In this document: in pieces, positions 6,479 through 8,532 of the stretch | Numbering within the stretch: position 1 is the stretch's first letter | Layout of the letters: every line of letters starts with the position of its first letter | Assembly (NCBI GenBank): GCA_031370545.1 | Contig: JANMQQ010000039.1 | Span: forward strand, 1 to 8,532 | Length of the DNA: 8,532 bases | Source: UBA6921 sp031370545 | GTDB taxonomy: Bacteria > Pseudomonadota > Gammaproteobacteria > SG8-11 | Direction of reading: 5' to 3' | Program-made: the position numbers and the translations under genes | The notes under the pieces: generated by a model | What the model saw: only the letters and a program-made list of their open reading frames with translations | What the model was told of the DNA's origin: nothing | Database searches by the model: none

Positions 6479-8482
6479 CTAATTGCAAACCGCCACCTGC
6501 TGGATGCGATTCTGCGGACCGGGCGCCACCGGCGAGTGGGCAACGAAGTACGCTTCCATTGCATCCAAATCCACGTCGCCGCCGAGCTGGCCGGTGCCGA
6601 GGTTGAATATGGTGTAGTTGTCGCCGCCGGTGGCGAGGAAGGAATTCATCGTCACGCGATAGTTCGCTGCCTTGTTGATCGGTGTGCCGTTGAGCATCAC
6701 TGAACCGTCACACACATAGTTTGCGCCCAGCGGGCTGACGTTTGGCACGAAGGTGTGGCGGTAGGTGAAGCCATTGGAAATCTGCAACGTCCGTCCGCCA
6801 TCGGCAAACTGGCCTGCGGCCCATTGCTGGTTCAGCAGGTCATAGAGCTGCTGGCCGGTGAGTGTTTTCACCACCAGGCTGTTGCCGAACGGCTGCACGG
6901 TGAAGGATTCGCCGTAGGTGACGTTGCCATCGCCTTCGCCCGCGCTGCTGGCGGCGAAGGAGAGGTCGGCGCGGATACCGCCGGTATTCATGAACGCAAT
7001 CACTGATCCACCTTTATTGGATGGGGCGCTCGCCGCCAACTGCGCATCGGCGATCACATCACCCAGCGCGGATTCACCAGCGGCCGTGCGGGTACGTGTC
7101 ATGTCGGCGGTAATGGAGCCGATCACGCGGTTGGCGATGGGATTTACGAGCGTGTTGTAGCCCGCGACGATGTTGCTGATCGCGGCGACCGGCACGATGG
7201 GTTGCGCGGCGCCTAACATGTTGTTGCGGTCGACTAACGTATTGGTAGCGTTTACCTCGACCACGTCACCGGTCTTGGTGTCGATGGTCATATCAATACT
7301 CGTCATCAACCGGCTGAAGGAACCGGCGCTGGTGACTGGAATGTCACGACCCGCGCTGTTGGGCAGACGGCAGTTGTAAGCCTGGTGCGTGTGGCCGGAC
7401 ACAACCAGGTCGACGGCGTCGTCGAGACGGCCGACAATATCAACGATGGGACCGGCGATTCCGCTGCAACCGTTGATGCTGGTGCCGGACACCGGCACTC
7501 CGCCTTCATGGATGAGCACGACGATGGATTCAACGTGCCGCTTCTTGAGTTTTTTGATCAAGGCATTGGCGGTGTCAGCTTCGGCACGAAATTCGAGCCC
7601 CGCGACACCCGACGGCGTGACGATGGACGGCGTGGCTTGTAAAGTCATGCCGATGAAGGCGACGCGGTTGCCTTTGAAATTCTTGACCCCGTAGGCTGGA
7701 AACAAGGTATTGCCGCTGGCGCTGTCCACTACGTTGGCGGCGAGGAAATCGAATTTCGCGCCTTCAAACGGAACCGGCGTGCCGACCACGGCGCCCTGGC
7801 AGGAGTTGACGTCGGTCGGATGGCAACCGCCGTGCTGCATGCGCAGCAGTTCGTCGCGGCCCTCGTCGAATTCGTGATTGCCGACCGCGTTGAAGTCAAG
7901 ACCCAACCGGTTCATGGTTTCTATCGCCGGCTCGTCGTGGAACAACGACGAGTTCAACGGGCTGGCGCCGATCAGGTCCCCGGCTGAAACCACGACGCTG
8001 TTGAGCGCGCCGGTCTTGAGTTGCTGCACCAGACCGGCCATATAGTCCACCCCGCCCGCCGGAGTGCGCGTGGGGATATTGTCGGCCGCACTGGTGAAAT
8101 TCAGGTTCGCCCCGTCGATGTTGCCATGAAAGTCGTTGAAGGCGATGACGCGCACCCGCATGGTTTTGCCGACTGCGGAGCGCGCCCCGGCCACAACCAG
8201 TTGGACCGCCTGTTTTTTGGTAATGATGCGTTTTTCCGCCCATTCGTGCGCGAGCTCGGCGACGGTCTCGACAAATACGCCATGATTGCCATAGTTCGCA
8301 CCTTCCGCCGTGGTGTCAATGATGAGGTCATTGAGGCAGGTGTTGCCGACGGACGCGTTAGGAACGGTGGTTGTAATCTGTGCAGCACCTTCGCCGAGGG
8401 TGACGATGCCGTCGCAGGCCAACGCCGGTCCAGCAAGCGTCAGTGCGGCCCAGGCCACGAGTGAATTAATCCGCAGATGCAT
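6479..8482 (-). CDS. Exported bifunctional metallophosphatase/5'-nucleotidase (UshA-like)
   Basis: This is a 667-residue exported enzyme expected to remove phosphate from nucleotides, and possibly cyclic nucleotides, outside the cytoplasm. The ATG at 8482 has TGGAGGG (8489-8495) 6 nt upstream. Residues 1-22 form a signal peptide with an ALA cleavage motif. The following Cys does not fit a standard lipobox because Ala is at -3. Residues 23 to about 108 are an extension containing GNHGVFVETV and a short helical segment. The calcineurin-like metallophosphoesterase domain carries all five expected motifs: NDFHG (Asp117, His119), GDLIGASP (Asp169), GNHEFDEG (Asn202, His203), IHEGG (His325) and GHTHQ (His364, His366). 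The C-terminal nucleotide-binding domain (about 450-625) includes NTGGIRAD (Arg504) and the ATGGDNY segment (Asp621) of the substrate site. Length is somewhat above UshA (about 550) because of the extension. It is intact and probably active. A decayed relative lies at 2084-2502. No Pho box is visible in the 50 bp upstream. Confidence 0.93.
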   Translation of the reverse strand: MHLRINSLVAWAALTLAGPALACDGIVTLGEGAAQITTTVPNASVGNTCLNDLIIDTTAEGANYGNHGVFVETVAELAHEWAEKRIITKKQAVQLVVAGARSAVGKTMRVRVIAFNDFHGNIDGANLNFTSAADNIPTRTPAGGVDYMAGLVQQLKTGALNSVVVSAGDLIGASPLNSSLFHDEPAIETMNRLGLDFNAVGNHEFDEGRDELLRMQHGGCHPTDVNSCQGAVVGTPVPFEGAKFDFLAANVVDSASGNTLFPAYGVKNFKGNRVAFIGMTLQATPSIVTPSGVAGLEFRAEADTANALIKKLKKRHVESIVVLIHEGGVPVSGTSINGCSGIAGPIVDIVGRLDDAVDLVVSGHTHQAYNCRLPNSAGRDIPVTSAGSFSRLMTSIDMTIDTKTGDVVEVNATNTLVDRNNMLGAAQPIVPVAAISNIVAGYNTLVNPIANRVIGSITADMTRTRTAAGESALGDVIADAQLAASAPSNKGGSVIAFMNTGGIRADLSFAASSAGEGDGNVTYGESFTVQPFGNSLVVKTLTGQQLYDLLNQQWAAGQFADGGRTLQISNGFTYRHTFVPNVSPLGANYVCDGSVMLNGTPINKAANYRVTMNSFLATGGDNYTIFNLGTGQLGGDVDLDAMEAYFVAHSPVAPGPQNRIQQVAVCN

Positions 8483-8532
8483 AAAACACCCTCCAGGTCG
8501 ATTTTGAAAAGGTGGGAGAACGAACCGATGAA

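Noticed and set aside
8483..8532. Pho box or promoter upstream of the nucleotidase
   Set aside because: Only 50 bp are available. Apart from the ribosome binding site I see no repeated CTGTCAT-like units and no clear -35/-10 pair.

Overview
The window looks like chromosomal accessory DNA from an environmental Gram-negative bacterium, probably a gamma- or betaproteobacterium. All four intact or partial genes encode exported proteins. One ends in a PEP-CTERM-type sorting signal, which implies an exosortase/archaeosortase system elsewhere in the genome, and such systems are typical of exopolysaccharide-forming Proteobacteria. Most coding sequence is GC-rich. The genus cannot be fixed from the sequence alone. 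I see no rRNA, tRNA, CRISPR array, insertion sequence or phage gene.

Layout. On the + strand, the window opens inside the 3' part of a secreted endonuclease/exonuclease/phosphatase-fold nuclease of the ExeM/NucH type (ends 1244). After 125 bp containing a perfect 11-bp hairpin comes a small PEP-CTERM-type exported protein (1370-2014). The rest is on the - strand. A decayed, mosaic relic of a phosphoesterase/5'-nucleotidase gene lies at 2084-2502. A non-coding stretch (2503-2737) with a second 11-bp hairpin follows. Next is a 1222-residue exported glycosyl-hydrolase-like (GHL10) protein (6406 down to 2738), and then an intact periplasmic or secreted UshA-like 5'-nucleotidase (8482 down to 6479). 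The nucleotidase is transcriptionally upstream of the GHL10 gene with a 72-bp gap, so the two could be co-transcribed. The + and - genes converge at about 2015-2083.

How the genes may work together (inference). A secreted nuclease plus a secreted nucleotidase could degrade extracellular DNA to nucleotides, then to nucleosides and phosphate. The PEP-CTERM protein and the GHL10 protein fit the cell envelope or matrix. There is no direct evidence that the set is one system, and no Pho-box-like site was seen upstream of the nucleotidase.

Most notable point. The relic at 2084-2502 keeps four collinear blocks. The first is a signal peptide with the start of a PhoD-type N-terminal domain. The other three match separate parts of the intact nucleotidase at 6479-8482, at about 86-91% nucleotide identity by hand count over the two longest blocks. 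The GHL10 gene is therefore flanked by direct repeats of nucleotidase sequence. I did not find a convincing new molecular system. The mosaic relic, the GHL10 domain arrangement and the paired hairpins are the parts that deserve checking.
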